The notes beneath the pieces were generated by a model. The model saw nothing but the letters and a program-made list of their open reading frames with translations. It did not search any database and was not told the DNA's origin. A program made the translations under genes and the position numbers. A DNA stretch of 14,717 nucleotides, from assembly GCA_016748015.1 (NCBI GenBank), contig JAAOMT010000786.1:371121-385837 (forward strand), written 5' to 3'. This DNA comes from Geosiphon pyriformis. Taxonomy: Eukaryota > Glomeromycota > Glomeromycetes > Archaeosporales > Geosiphonaceae. Of the stretch, positions 1-9,479 are shown piece by piece; position 1 is the first letter of the stretch; each line of letters opens with the position of its first letter.

Positions 1-2719
1 TAACATTTCACTTTTAACATATATACTTAAACACAAAATTGAATTGTATTTGGTAATCAACAATAAGCTACAAAACTATTGAAATTAGGTAGAAAAATTG
101 TTTATCTGATAAAGTTTTCCTAAGTAGCATGTTTAAAAAAAACTTAATATCTGAATGTGTTTTGATAAAACTTGGCTTAAATATACTCTCTATTGACAAA
201 AAAATTCTTAAATATCTGTGAGATTTTTTATGCTTGAAAATAGAAATAAATTGGCTACCAATATGTAATAAAGCAATTATAACTCTTTAGTTTATAAGGA
301 TTACAACTATTTTTTTATTGTTAATACAAATGTTATTAATTTTAAAAAACTAATTAGTCAAGTCTAAAATATACTGTGTCAAAGTCTAACCATTTTTTAC
401 CCAAATTGTGTCATCTATGAAAGCATTTGCTGTAAAAAAAAAAGTTTTTTTTTTACTGTTTTCTATTTTATCTGTCTTAAACACAAATTAATATTAATCT
501 AATATTTACACAAATGTTTTTAATGCTTAATTTCACACAATAAAGAATCATAAAAAATTCTTCAAAGAAGTAGTAAAAAAACTTCACTTTAATCTAGCCT
601 ATTATGTATTCTGTAATTATTTGAGAGGCCAAAATTTGTTATTACTCTGTTGATCCTATTCTTATAAATGTTTCCAAAAAAGTTAATAAATCTGTTACAT
701 ATTTTAATTTGTCTTAAACTAACTTCTAAATAATATCACCCAACTAAATTGTAAGCTTTACACATGTTTTGTAGTATTAACCCAAACTCTTACTCTTTTT
801 TCAAACCATTTTTTACAATAAAACTAACAGTAAATACTGGTAATTAAATCAAAATATTTTTAAGACTAAAAAATTGTTATTGTAGAGAATATTAAACTTG
901 TTACAAGCAGATAAAATATGATCTGATAAAATTTTGGACAAAATTTTTCTGGCAGTTTTAATTAATGCTATGAACTATGTATTAGTCAAAATATCATTTC
1001 AATTATATGGCTTAAGAATTATTAAAACCCATATTCTTTTTTAAAAAACAGAGATATTTCTAAGAATTAGACAAATGTTTAACAAAACCAAGAAACAATT
1101 TACTATCATATTATCACAATATTTCTAAAGTTTATTAGTTATGCCAGATAGATCTACAGCTTTGTCATTGGGCAGACTGCCAATTACTGAAATTAAATCT
1201 ACTTTGCTAATAACACTTATAATACTAAAAAAAACATCTTTACTTACATATATTAAAGACATATATTAACAAGCTCACAATTTAGACAAGGCTAAAAAAA
1301 TCCCATGCTTTTTTGTTCAACTTTTTATAATTTTATTAATCTTATGCTTTACTTTATTCAGCTTTAAAACTAATTTTTCTTTAATTACCAGATAATTTAA
1401 AACCATCTTTCAAAACAGCTATTCCAAAACACTCCTAATTATGCTACTCTTATTAAAACTGAAATTTTCTATTCTTCTATTAATTGTGCTTCTAATTGCA
1501 ATTATTTTTTTAGTTTTAAATTTTTGATACTTGAATTTCTAATACTTTTTCTTTAAACTTAACAAATAAAGAAAAACTTTTTTTATTTTTAGCCTTATAT
1601 TCAATTAGAAAAAACAAACCAATTGAATCATTAACATCTAATCTTGATCAAATTTGTCTAAAATAATTAAACTCAATGATCTTTTCAGAAAAAAAAACTT
1701 TAACTAGTCTTGAAACCAAAACTTTCAACTTGTAATATCTAGAGAATTGTTTATCTCTGAAATTATTAGGCTTTTTAAACCAATTCCTAAAAAATACTTT
1801 GTTTGCTAATTCAATTATGATTGATTTTATAAGATTTTATATTATATCTAATTTATCTTTTTTTTTACAACCTAAAACTTATTATATATTTAAAATATCT
1901 TAATTAATAAACATTTCTTAAATCGAGTCTATTTAAAGAATCAACATTCTTAACATCAAACTTTTAACAAATTTTATAGTATTTTTTTGAATAGTATTCA
2001 AATTTTTATTCAAAAAACTATTTAAACTAAAAAAAACCATAACAGTTAAATGATTAATATTAAAAAAATCAGAAATGCTATCAACTTTGTGCTTGATTAC
2101 TATTGTCAAAAAGTGTTTACTAACCAAAATATAATTAATAATTTTTTTAATGCTTTTTGAATTACTTTATATTAAAAATTAGCAACTATATTATTTGACA
2201 TGAAATTGCACAAACCCAAATTAAGACATTTTTTTAAGCTTGTACATTACTTTGTTTTATTTTCATTAAAATTACCATTCAATACCACATAAAAACTTAT
2301 ATTGATTACTTTGACAATGCATGAATTTACTTTACCAGCTTAATCAAAATACATTTCAGCAGAAACATTTATATATAAATCCAAAATAGTTATTAAAATT
2401 TTTTTGTTAAACAATAAACAAAATAAAAAAAAATAACCAAAGATTTTAGAAATCTTATATATGTATTAAACAAAAGATTCATCTATTATTATTATTATTT
2501 TCAAACTTAAATAACCAGTATTCAAACCAGATATAAAAACTTTTAAGTCTACAAACTTGTTTTTAATTCAAGATCTAATATGCTTTTTTAATTTTGTTTT
2601 AATAAATATTAATATTAAATTTTCAGAATTTTTGTGTTATTTAATAATATCATTTTGTTTGGCCAAATTGTTTATTCTTTTAATGTTGTATATTGCAATC
2701 TTTCAAATATAGTCAGTTA
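1..2719 (-). pseudogene. LINE B ORF2 remnant (endonuclease and RT)
   Basis: Only shreds remain open, the longest being 2127-1933. That piece is the end of the endonuclease domain: SISDFFNINHLTVMVFFSLN aligns with VSVDEYFDTDYNAVSVSVGL of A, and here the catalytic His (NINH) is still present. The GDFN block (about 2285-2255) reads NGNFNEN, with Asp changed to Asn. RT motif A (about 755-780) reads LQNMCKAYNLVG, also with Asn, while motif C (about 395-425) still reads IDDTIW. The spacing of these blocks equals that in A, so few indels have occurred and decay is mainly by base substitution. The counterpart of the ATG at the ORF1/ORF2 junction, near 2716-2719, reads ATA. Confidence 0.82.
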
Positions 2720-3594
2720 TTGAAACAAAAAAAACAACATAAAATCTGTACTAAAATATAACTGATTTAATCTCACTAAAACTAAATTAACAAAAACCTC
2801 AAAAATCACTATTTTTAATTTTAGACCACTTATTTTGGTGATTAAAACTTTAAAACTGTTTGAACCTATTATTGAAGCTTTAGTCTTTACTAGAAAAAAA
2901 AAGAAAACAATAATTATAAGGCATTCAAAACTATATTTAAAGTTAATAATAGATTTAAAACCATTAAATTTGCCAAAGTAAGAGCAGATAAAAAAAAAAC
3001 CAAGAATGCCAAATCTAAACTGCTAAGTCTATATACAATATTAAACATCTGGTTAAACAAAAGCTCCACAAAGTGTTTCAAAAAAGCCAAATAATTACTA
3101 ATTGTAAAACATCTTGAAAATCAAGAGTTTTATCACTAAAAAAAAATGCCAAAAAAAAAAAGCTTGAAAACAAATATTAAAGACACTATTTAGGCTCAAG
3201 ACATATCATTAAAAGCAGCAAATTGAAAAATAGACACATTTTTTTTCACATAAAAATAAGCAAACTGAAAACAATTTTGATTCAAAACAAATTTTTTATA
3301 AATTTTTTTTAAAACTAGAGCTAAAAAGCCAAAAAAATCATACTTAAAAAAAAAATATCTAAAATTTCTATATTTTATACAACAAACTAAATCTATCCTA
3401 ACCCAAAAAAGTTTTATGCCATCCAAAATTGGTTCTATATAAAAAGCAAATTCAAGTTTTTTATTTGACTCAAAGCTAACTACAATACAATAAATTTTAT
3501 TGCCAGTTTTAAGTAATTAATTAATAATACAAGTTTTTTTATTAGCCCTTTCCAAAAGAATACTAAGATTATAAATTGTAATTTCTACTAACAA

Positions 3595-3611
3595 AGTAAA
3601 CAAAAACACTG
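3595..3611. repeat. Diverged target duplication of R1, left copy
   Basis: AGTAAACAAAAACACTG here pairs with AGTAACAATACCCTG at 4411-4425. Both encode, on the minus strand, the same codons of LINE B ORF1 (around R-V-L-L/F-L-F-T), so this codon stretch is present twice, once on each side of R1. That is the expected footprint of a staggered-cut insertion. Confidence 0.6.
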
Positions 3612-4410
3612 TTATAGATGATTATTTAAAGTGTTAAAACAAATAATAAACTTATAACTTGGTGCTTAAAGTTGTTAATAATAATAGTTTCTGAAAGTAT
3701 TGAAATTTAAAAATTTTAGTTAAATCTTTTATATAATGAATAAAAATTTAATTGAGAGTTTTTTTCATGAATTTTTTTTTAGCATAATAGTCAGTTTATT
3801 CTGGTAGTTGTGCTTTTCTGATAAGCTATTCTTAAGTTTTCTATCTTTGTTCTTGAGTTTTTTATCAAGTTATCCTTAATATTAATTACTTAGTACTTAA
3901 TTTTGTTAATTAATTAATAAATATAAAAAAAATAAAATAAAAAAAATAAAAAAAAATAAAAGAAAAATAAGAAAATAAAATAAAAAATTAGTATTCTATT
4001 AATAGTTATGATCAAGAACTATTGGCCCAATATGGTTAAGTATCAAATTTTATTAACATAAATTGTTGATAGTACAAAAATGATTAATATTTCTTTAATT
4101 AAATAATAATAATATGAATAAAATAATAATAGATAATTTTATTAATATAAATATGATTCTACTTTAAGTTATAAAAAACTATCTTTTAAAAAAAAAAGTA
4201 TTGGATAATTACTGATTTTTAGCTATGGTTTTTTTTTGCTTTTAATACTTTCACTATATATATATAATTTTTATTATATAAAATCTTACATATTCTTAAA
4301 TAATATACTATAGTTTTTTAATAATATGTTTACTTATTAAGTACTATTTTTTTATTGGCTTATTTTTACTATTTGTTTTTTTTACTTTTTTTTTGTACTT
4401 TTTTTCTATA
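3612..4410 (-). mobile_element. R1: copy of dispersed repeat R, inserted in LINE B ORF1
   Basis: About 800 bases that interrupt the ORF1 frame of LINE B and match 5407 to about 6225 (R2). Shared landmarks on the plus strand include tgattattt with ataacttggtgctta (3619-3666 and 5414-5463), ttaattga near 3750 and 5550, an A-rich tract (3915-3990 and 5705-5760), and agt/ctattggcc...ggttaagtat (4000-4045 and 5795-5835). R1 is more AT-rich than R2, as its LINE host is. It ends on the low-coordinate side at the same base as R2 but is much shorter on the other side, as a 5'-truncated retroposon read on the minus strand would be. No coding function could be assigned. Class is unknown. Confidence 0.65.
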
Positions 4411-4425
4411 AGTAACAATACCCTG
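4411..4425. repeat. Diverged target duplication of R1, right copy
   Basis: AGTAACAATACCCTG matches 3595-3611 with a few substitutions and gaps. On the minus strand it reads as the ORF1 codons following RDCF, which recur on the far side of R1. Confidence 0.6.
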
Positions 4426-5932
4426 AAACAATCTCTTAATATTTAAGTCTCATAGTTTTCTATAGTTTTGGTTATATATATTGAATTTTTTCCAATTAAA
4501 AATAACTATTTTTTTGCCAATTGATTTGCTTGTTCTAATTCAGCAAACTCCACTATAGTCTTTTGCTATAGCCCAACTAATTATAATCAGATCAACTTAA
4601 TTTGTTTAAACTCAGATACTGCAACAATAATTATTTTTTTTAGCATGTTTATAAGAATTTTTTTAATTATCACAGTTCAATCTGAGTGTATTTCTTGTCT
4701 TTTAACATTGTTGTTTACAATAATTTTTTTGTCTTTAGCCAATAATATGGTCTTCTTCATATTTTCTTTAAATGTAAACATTAATTAAATAATTTTTTTA
4801 AATTTTAAGAAAATAGTAGTCCTTCTAAAACTATTGATTAATAAAAAATTTTTTCTAATAAGTTGAGTTTTTGTCATTGTTAATTTTTTTTTTACAGTTA
4901 AAAAATTAATGTTTAATATAAAAAATTTTTTTATTGTTATTTCAAATTGGGTTTTTATTATTTTAAAATTAATCTATCTTTTATCAAAAGAGATATTGAG
5001 AGAAGAAGGGAAAAGTTTTTTATTTTTATCTATGTTATAATCAATTAAGTTAATAGAAAAACCATAAACCAGACTAGTATTTACCTTCTTAGTTTTAGGA
5101 GTATTTGCTGTTAAACCAAGAAAAAAGCTATTATTAACATCCAAAGAAATACTATTATCTTTACTATCACTAGATTTACTGTTTATATTCAAAAATACAT
5201 TACTACTAGCATCAGATTTAATTAAAAAAATATCTTTCTTGTTACTAGAATACTTAATATTACTAACAGATACTTTTTTTTAAGAAAAAAAAAATCTTCA
5301 ACAGAACCATAAAGAAATTTTTTGGATGCTTTTTTCTTAAACATAATACTATTTGAAGCAATTACCAGATTCATTACAAAAAAGATTATTTGCTTGAAAA
5401 ATGTTGTTACAAGTGATTATTTGGGGTCTCAAATCAAATAACAAACCCATAACTTGGTGCTTAGCAGTTGTTCTTGTTGGTAATATCTGTAGATTGTTTA
5501 TATCTGAAAGTTTTGATGGAGTTTTTTGTATAATGGACAGAAATTTAATTGATGGTTTTATCTGTAGCTTTTCGAAACCACAGTTTCATCAATTTTTTTC
5601 TCAACATAATGGCTGGTAATTCTCCTGGTATTTACCTTTATTTCTGGGTTTTTTACCAGTGCTATATCCTGACATCAGTATCTTTGTATATAAATTCTTT
5701 TAATTAAACAAAAAAAACAACAAGAAAAAATAACAGAAAATAAAAGAGATTAAAAGAATAAGCCAAAGCAATAAATGTTAATATCCTGTCAATAGCTGTA
5801 ATCAAGAGCTATTGTTCTAGTGTGGTTAAGTATTAATTACTATCAACACTTTATGTTAATAGTGGAAAGTAGATTGAGATAGTGAATAATTATTTATTAA
5901 TATTTGTGAATAGAAGATTGCTTAGATTAAAT

Positions 5933-6871
5933 CTAAACTAAGAAGTCTGTTTTTTTTTTTTCTAATGCTACTGTTATATATACATAATTAAGATTTTTTA
6001 ATTTCTTGATTCTTCATACCAGAAATTCTGGAATTCCTGGAATCTTGTAATTTCTTTTGAGAGAAATTCTAAAATTCTGAAATCCTGCAATTCCTTGTAT
6101 GAGAATCTTGAATTTCTGGAATCCTACAATTCTTCTTAAAAGAAATTCTGGAATTCCACATTTATTACAGCTACTTCTGATTGGCTAATTTATATGCTAA
6201 TATATTTCTTATATTTTATGCATAACATTATTCTCTTCTTTTTAATATTGAACTCCATTGAAATCTCCTAATTTTAATTCTCTGTCTTTGAATATTTCTT
6301 GAATTTCTTTTTCAAGAATTACTTGTGTTATCTTGTTTTGTAATTTCTCAAATTGGGCATTGGTTATTTTTCTCATTTGGTTAATGATAATAGAATCTAT
6401 TGCTGAATTGAGTAGAATTTCTGGTCAGTTCTAAAATCTGGTATGTAACCAATAAATGGCTCTTGCTTGTGTGGACAAATTGTTTTTCTTTACAAATTTT
6501 TTTAGTTGTTGCAGTATTGTTGTGTTGAATAATTGTTTTGTTTTATCTGTGTATAAATTCTGAATATTCAAGTATTGTTCTAAGTAAAAGTAATAAAAGT
6601 TTGTTAAAAATTGTTATGTTCACCAATTTCAAGTTTCTATAGTCAACTCTTAATATTGTGTAACTTTTGGTTGTGCTTTTATTGTCACTTTCACTTTTGT
6701 AATTATTTTGTCAATAGTGTTTTCTGTTTTTTTCTGTATTTTATCTTGTGGTCTCTTTTTGGTGTTTTTGTATCTAATGATTTGTTGATTGATTGTAATT
6801 TCTATCTCTTGTTGTTGGATCAGTTGGAAGAGTTGTTGTGCTAGTGAGTAGATGTCATTGGTAATTTTATT
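5933..6871 (-). pseudogene. Unrecognised coding-like remnant inside R2
   Basis: One minus-strand frame from 6871 to the TAG at 5935-5933 looks protein-like despite about 11 in-frame stops, the first at 6652-6650. Stretches include NDIYSLAQQLFQLIQQQEIE, QDKIQKKTENTIDKIITKVK, LQQLKKFVKKNNLSTQARAI followed by YWLHTRF, and INQMRKITNAQFEKLQNKIT. It is rich in Gln, Lys, Ile and Thr, and probably helical. Further along it reads SSCNKCGIPEF and passes through the tandem repeat, each unit adding a GIPEF/GFQKF-like block. I do not recognise a family. The stops are of all three kinds, so this is decay and not recoding. It could be a transposase or capsid-type protein of the R element, or low-complexity sequence that happens to look coding. 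Confidence 0.4.
6021..6157. repeat. Imperfect ~39-40 bp tandem repeat, about 3.4 units
   Basis: Units begin at 6021, 6062, 6102 and 6141 (partial), each with AGAAATTCTGGAATTCC or a close variant. The full units continue with TGGAATC(C/T)TGCAATT-like sequence. GGAATTCC is self-complementary, so each unit can fold on itself. GAATTC-rich subrepeats occur in fungal transposons, but no function can be read from this alone. Confidence 0.8.
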
Positions 6872-6883
6872 ACTATTACTAAG

Positions 6884-7093
6884 CTAAAAGCTGGTTTTTT
6901 TAACTAAAAACTTCTTATTTATATTTATATTCTTAATATTAGTAGTATTATCAGTATTAAAACCAATTATTTTATTAATCTTAGACAATTTTTAAAACAC
7001 TTTAATATTAGTTTCAATAATAATTTTTTTTAAAATACTATTTTTGTGCTTTTTTTTGGTAAATAAATTCAAAACCACAAAACCAGTACCAGA
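6884..7093 (-). pseudogene. LINE C fragment: ORF1 N-terminal part
   Basis: The minus-strand frame from 7093 reads SGTGFVVLNLFTKKKHKNSI, then LKKIIIETNIKVF, a stop, KLSKINKIIGFNTDNTTN and NKKFLVKKTSF, up to TAG 6886-6884. The lysine-rich block, Asp-Thr-Asp-Asn-Thr-Thr and Leu-Val-(Glu/Lys)-(Glu/Lys)-Thr-Ser-Phe order resembles, from memory, the N-terminal part of ORF1 in yet another LINE subfamily of arbuscular mycorrhizal fungi. It differs from the ORF1 N-termini of both A and B. The fragment stops abruptly where R2 begins; its continuation is not found in the window. Family assignment needs a protein search. Confidence 0.5.
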
Positions 7094-7282
7094 TTTTTTT
7101 TGGATTTTTTCATATTTAAATTATTACTAATAATAGTAATTTTGTATTTAAACAAAAAAAGTTTTAAAATATTTAATTAAATAGCAAAAATAAGCAAAAA
7201 CAAAAAACTTTTTTAAAATAAAACACTTTTTTAAAAACTTAAAATATAAAAGAAAAAAAAATTTTAAATTTTGTATTTAATT
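7094..7282. other. AT-rich spacer left of LINE A
   Basis: About 190 bases of A/T runs between the LINE C fragment and the target duplication of LINE A. It may be the decayed 5' UTR of LINE C. No gene, RNA or regulatory site is visible. Confidence 0.5.
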
Positions 7283-7294
7283 AAAGAGTTTTTT
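7283..7294. repeat. Target site duplication of LINE A, 3' side
   Basis: AAAGAGTTTTTT directly abuts the (TAA)n tail and matches the 12 bases at 13896-13907. The exact right limit is uncertain by one base because the T run has seven T here and six in the other copy. Confidence 0.75.
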
Positions 7295-7316
7295 TATTAT
7301 TATTATTATTATTAAC
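7295..7316 (-). repeat. (TAA)n 3' tail of LINE A
   Basis: Read on the minus strand, about seven TAA units end the element just after its 3' UTR. Short tandem TAA tails in place of poly(A) are typical of I-like LINEs and mark the start of reverse transcription at the target. Confidence 0.85.
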
Positions 7317-7427
7317 GAACGAGGTCCAAACATTACCTAGAACTTAACATCAAAGAAATGATCTAAACTAGACATGAATCATGCATTTTCTACACATAAC
7401 CAGCCACTCAAACCAGTCAGGACAACA
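7317..7427 (-). other. 3' UTR of LINE A
   Basis: About 110 bases lie between the ORF2 stop and the TAA tail. LINE 3' UTRs carry the signal recognised by their own RT. No obvious stem-loop was worked out here. Confidence 0.6.
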
Positions 7428-8259
7428 CTATGCAAATATATTAACAGAAACTGAATTACAAATACCCGAAAAAAACAAACATGATTTATGAAAGCCAAAA
7501 TAGACACCAAAAGCCTTAGCTATACCAAGCAACTTAACCACATCATCCGAAAACCTCAAAACCAAACCAGAAACTGAGATGGGAGTGGAGCCATCTATGA
7601 GAATCAACCTATTCTTTTCATTTCTGAAAGCATAACAGAGAAAGTACACAAAATTGGCAATTTTAATTCCAGCAATCTTGGGGTCATAGAAGACAGAAAC
7701 AGCTTTCTGCAGTCATTCATTGAAAACAAAACCCTTGTAAAGAGTTAAAGACACTTGGAAATCGGAAACACAGATCGACAGCAGCTGCAATACACATGAG
7801 AAGGACAGGGTGAGACCAGAAAGCACCTTCTAAGAAGACACACAGGAATCCAAAATTTGACGACAAGCCGAGTCATCAACAGCACAAAAAAACACATGGT
7901 AAGACACCTCTAACTCACCACAATACAGACACAGAACACTAGGATAACTTTTTTATACAGACACTTCTAAACAGCCATAGGGAGCTGATGGTATAAAGCT
8001 TTCATGAAATAAGTATGAACATCAGCAGTGTTTCTGCTGGTAAAACCAGTAGTCATGTGCAAATCAGGGTGCCAAACTCAGGAAGAGCTGTGTCAATCGA
8101 CGTCCAAGTGCAAACTGCTGGCCAGAAAACTAGAACCAGAACCAATTTCCCAATGAGCATAACAAACAGCACAAAAAATATCTCGAACAAAGTATCTAGA
8201 ATTACCAGACACAATACTACCCTCCACCAACAAAAAATGTTCATCCACACAAAGAGGAA

Positions 8260-8700
8260 GATACCAACCAAAAAAAGAGGCAGCATCAGCCAGACTGTTA
8301 GCATGCTCATTCCCTGAAATTCCAGAGTGGCTCTTCACCTTGTGTCAGTTGACTTGCAAATTCTTAACACGAATAACATTTTTAATATGCCAACACTTGA
8401 CCCAGCACCGATTGCAAAAGTCAGGACACATTAAAGCCCAATTCTGACTTACAAGCATCCAAAGCCATCTGACTATCTAAAAACAAGCAAACAGAGTGAG
8501 ATGCAGGTACACACTCTAGAGCCAAAGCAATAGTCTGCAATTCTGCCAAAGTAGAAGAAACTAAACCACAAACACCAACACTCAAACCCAAATCAATGTT
8601 TTCAAAGAAGACAGCAGCACCAGCCTGACAACTTGACAAGTCCAAATCATTTAGAAAACCATTCGTAAAAACAAACAGACTATCAGAGCTAACTTGAAAG
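8260..8700 (-). other. RNase H domain of ORF2 (A)
   Basis: RNase H removes the RNA strand of the hybrid during second-strand synthesis. The first catalytic block, usually YTDGS, reads FTNGF: Asp has become Asn (AAT at 8663-8661). The Glu helix (SSTLAELQTIALALE) and the DSQ block (CLFLDSQMALDAC) are kept. After a frameshift near 8430 the last block reads KSHSGISGNEHANSLAD, where the usual AD after NE/H is AN (AAC at 8299-8297). The domain is recognisable throughout but inactive. An RNase H domain in ORF2 separates I-like elements from L1-like ones. Confidence 0.88.
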
Positions 8701-9479
8701 AAACGAGCACAGACCAACATGAAACCACTAGAATTACAAACACTCAGAGGGCCAACACTGACCAGAGCTGAAAAAAAAGGGAACAGTAGACATAAGAACC
8801 CCAACATAATACCGAAAAGAGCTGGCCAAAAAGCCACCTAAAAACAAACTGCAATTGAGAAGAATACGAATCATACTTAACAAAAAATTATTGAAAACAC
8901 TGACACGAATACGAGCAGAAAAGCTCAACAGATGAACTGGGCACCAACACAAACTTTGCAAGTCATGAGACCTATGACTGAACAACCACCCCAAAATACC
9001 ATCAGAGTTTGTGAAACTGATAAGTGAGGCAACTTTGCTTTCAGACTGGCATTGCCAAAAAGACTTCAGACCATAAAAGAAGGAGTGGTAAATTGTATTA
9101 CCAGGAAAGTCAAGAGGAAGACCAGATTTCAGTTTCAAATCTTTGCAAACCAGAGCATCTCACTTGGAGTACACACCAACAGGGACAAAACTGAACTGCA
9201 TTCTGTAGCTAATTATGGGATGGAGAACTGCTAACATTAAATACAAGAACTGTTTATCTGATACTGCCTTCTTGAGAACCAAATTACAGAAAAAACAAAT
9301 GTTCAAGTATGCTTTAGCCAAACTAGGCTTTGAAAGACCATTAGTTGAAAGAAAGATACCAAGATACCTATAAAATTTGCTCTTTTTGGCTATAGAAATG
9401 GGCAAACCACTGATAGAAAAAGATGGACTATTGATTCTGTTATTGATAGGAATAGCCGTAGTCTTGTTATTATTGATTG

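Larger units (their letters stand above)
2716..5344 (-). pseudogene. LINE B ORF1 remnant, split by R1
   Basis: The best start is ATG 5344-5342 (MFKKKASKKFLYGS). A frame slip in the A/T runs at 5271-5296 leads into the open piece 5192-4974 (SFFLGLTANTPKTKKVNTS). Further along are the RRM-like stretch at about 4605-4510 (LVGL, stop, QKTIVEFAELEQANQLA) and LIGKNSIYITKTIENY up to about 4420. The frame resumes on the other side of R1 at 3611 (VFLFTL), then KKTCIIN and SNKKLEFAFYIEPILDGIKL, leading into the open piece 3426-3196. The zinc knuckle expected there (CX2CX4HX4C) reads CCIKYRNFRYFFFKY: three of the four ligands are Tyr, each one transition away from Cys or His. The piece ends at a TAG where relatives have Trp. 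Colinearity with ORF1 of related LINEs is strong, partly from memory. Confidence 0.8.
1..5406 (-). mobile_element. LINE copy B, ancient, AT-saturated, 3' end outside window
   Basis: This stretch looks like featureless AT-rich DNA, but it aligns by eye with the minus strand of element A, offset by about 9,150-9,160 bases across ORF2. Anchors on the plus strand include acccaaattgtgtcat at 390-415 (A: 9551-9567), ttttcattaaaat at 2260 (A: 11417), and ttgtttatctgata near 100 (A: ~9250). Translated blocks confirm it: AFIDDTIWV (RT motif C), IGSLPNDKAVDLSGITNKL and TVMVFFSLNS preceded by NINH. Position 1 matches about 9145 of A, so the last ~1.8 kb of B lies left of the window. Its ORF1 N-terminus (MFKKKASKKF) differs from that of A, so B belongs to another subfamily. 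R1 interrupts it at 3612-4410. Limits near 5345-5406 are approximate. Confidence 0.85.
5407..6875 (-). mobile_element. R2: longer copy of dispersed repeat R
   Basis: The part 5407 to about 6225 matches R1. The rest (about 6225-6875) has no counterpart there. The high-coordinate limit is set where LINE C coding sequence (ending FLVKKTSF) gives way to unrelated sequence. No terminal inverted repeats were found and no target duplication could be matched across the two ends. If R is a retroposon read on the minus strand, 5407 is its 3' end and R1 is a 5'-truncated copy. Its class is not recognised; it could equally be the degraded end of a DNA transposon. Confidence 0.55.

Noticed and set aside
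3900-3990. A-rich microsatellite-like tract as an independent repeat or origin.
   Set aside because: The equivalent tract at 5705-5760 in R2 shows it is an inherited part of repeat R that has lost its G and C.
5414-5600. tRNA-like A-box and B-box in R2 (ggtgcttagcagttg and ggtctcaaatc), suggesting a SINE.
   Set aside because: The two boxes are in the wrong order and poorly matched, and no cloverleaf can be drawn.
5401-5619. Plus-strand ORF of 72 codons at the end of R2.
   Set aside because: The matching part of R1 has no such ORF, and minus-strand frames look equally coding-like, so there is no support for a plus-strand gene.
6021-6157. CRISPR-like array.
   Set aside because: Units are directly adjacent with no spacers, and the setting is a fungal transposon.
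6611-6844. Plus-strand ORF of 77 codons rich in Cys, Phe and Leu.
   Set aside because: It is the complement of the Gln/Lys-rich minus-strand frame of R2, which is the more protein-like reading.
8015-8317. Plus-strand ORF of 100 codons, and overlapping minus-strand ORF 8310-8053.
   Set aside because: Both are shadows of the RNase H end of ORF2 in the frame 8338-8093.
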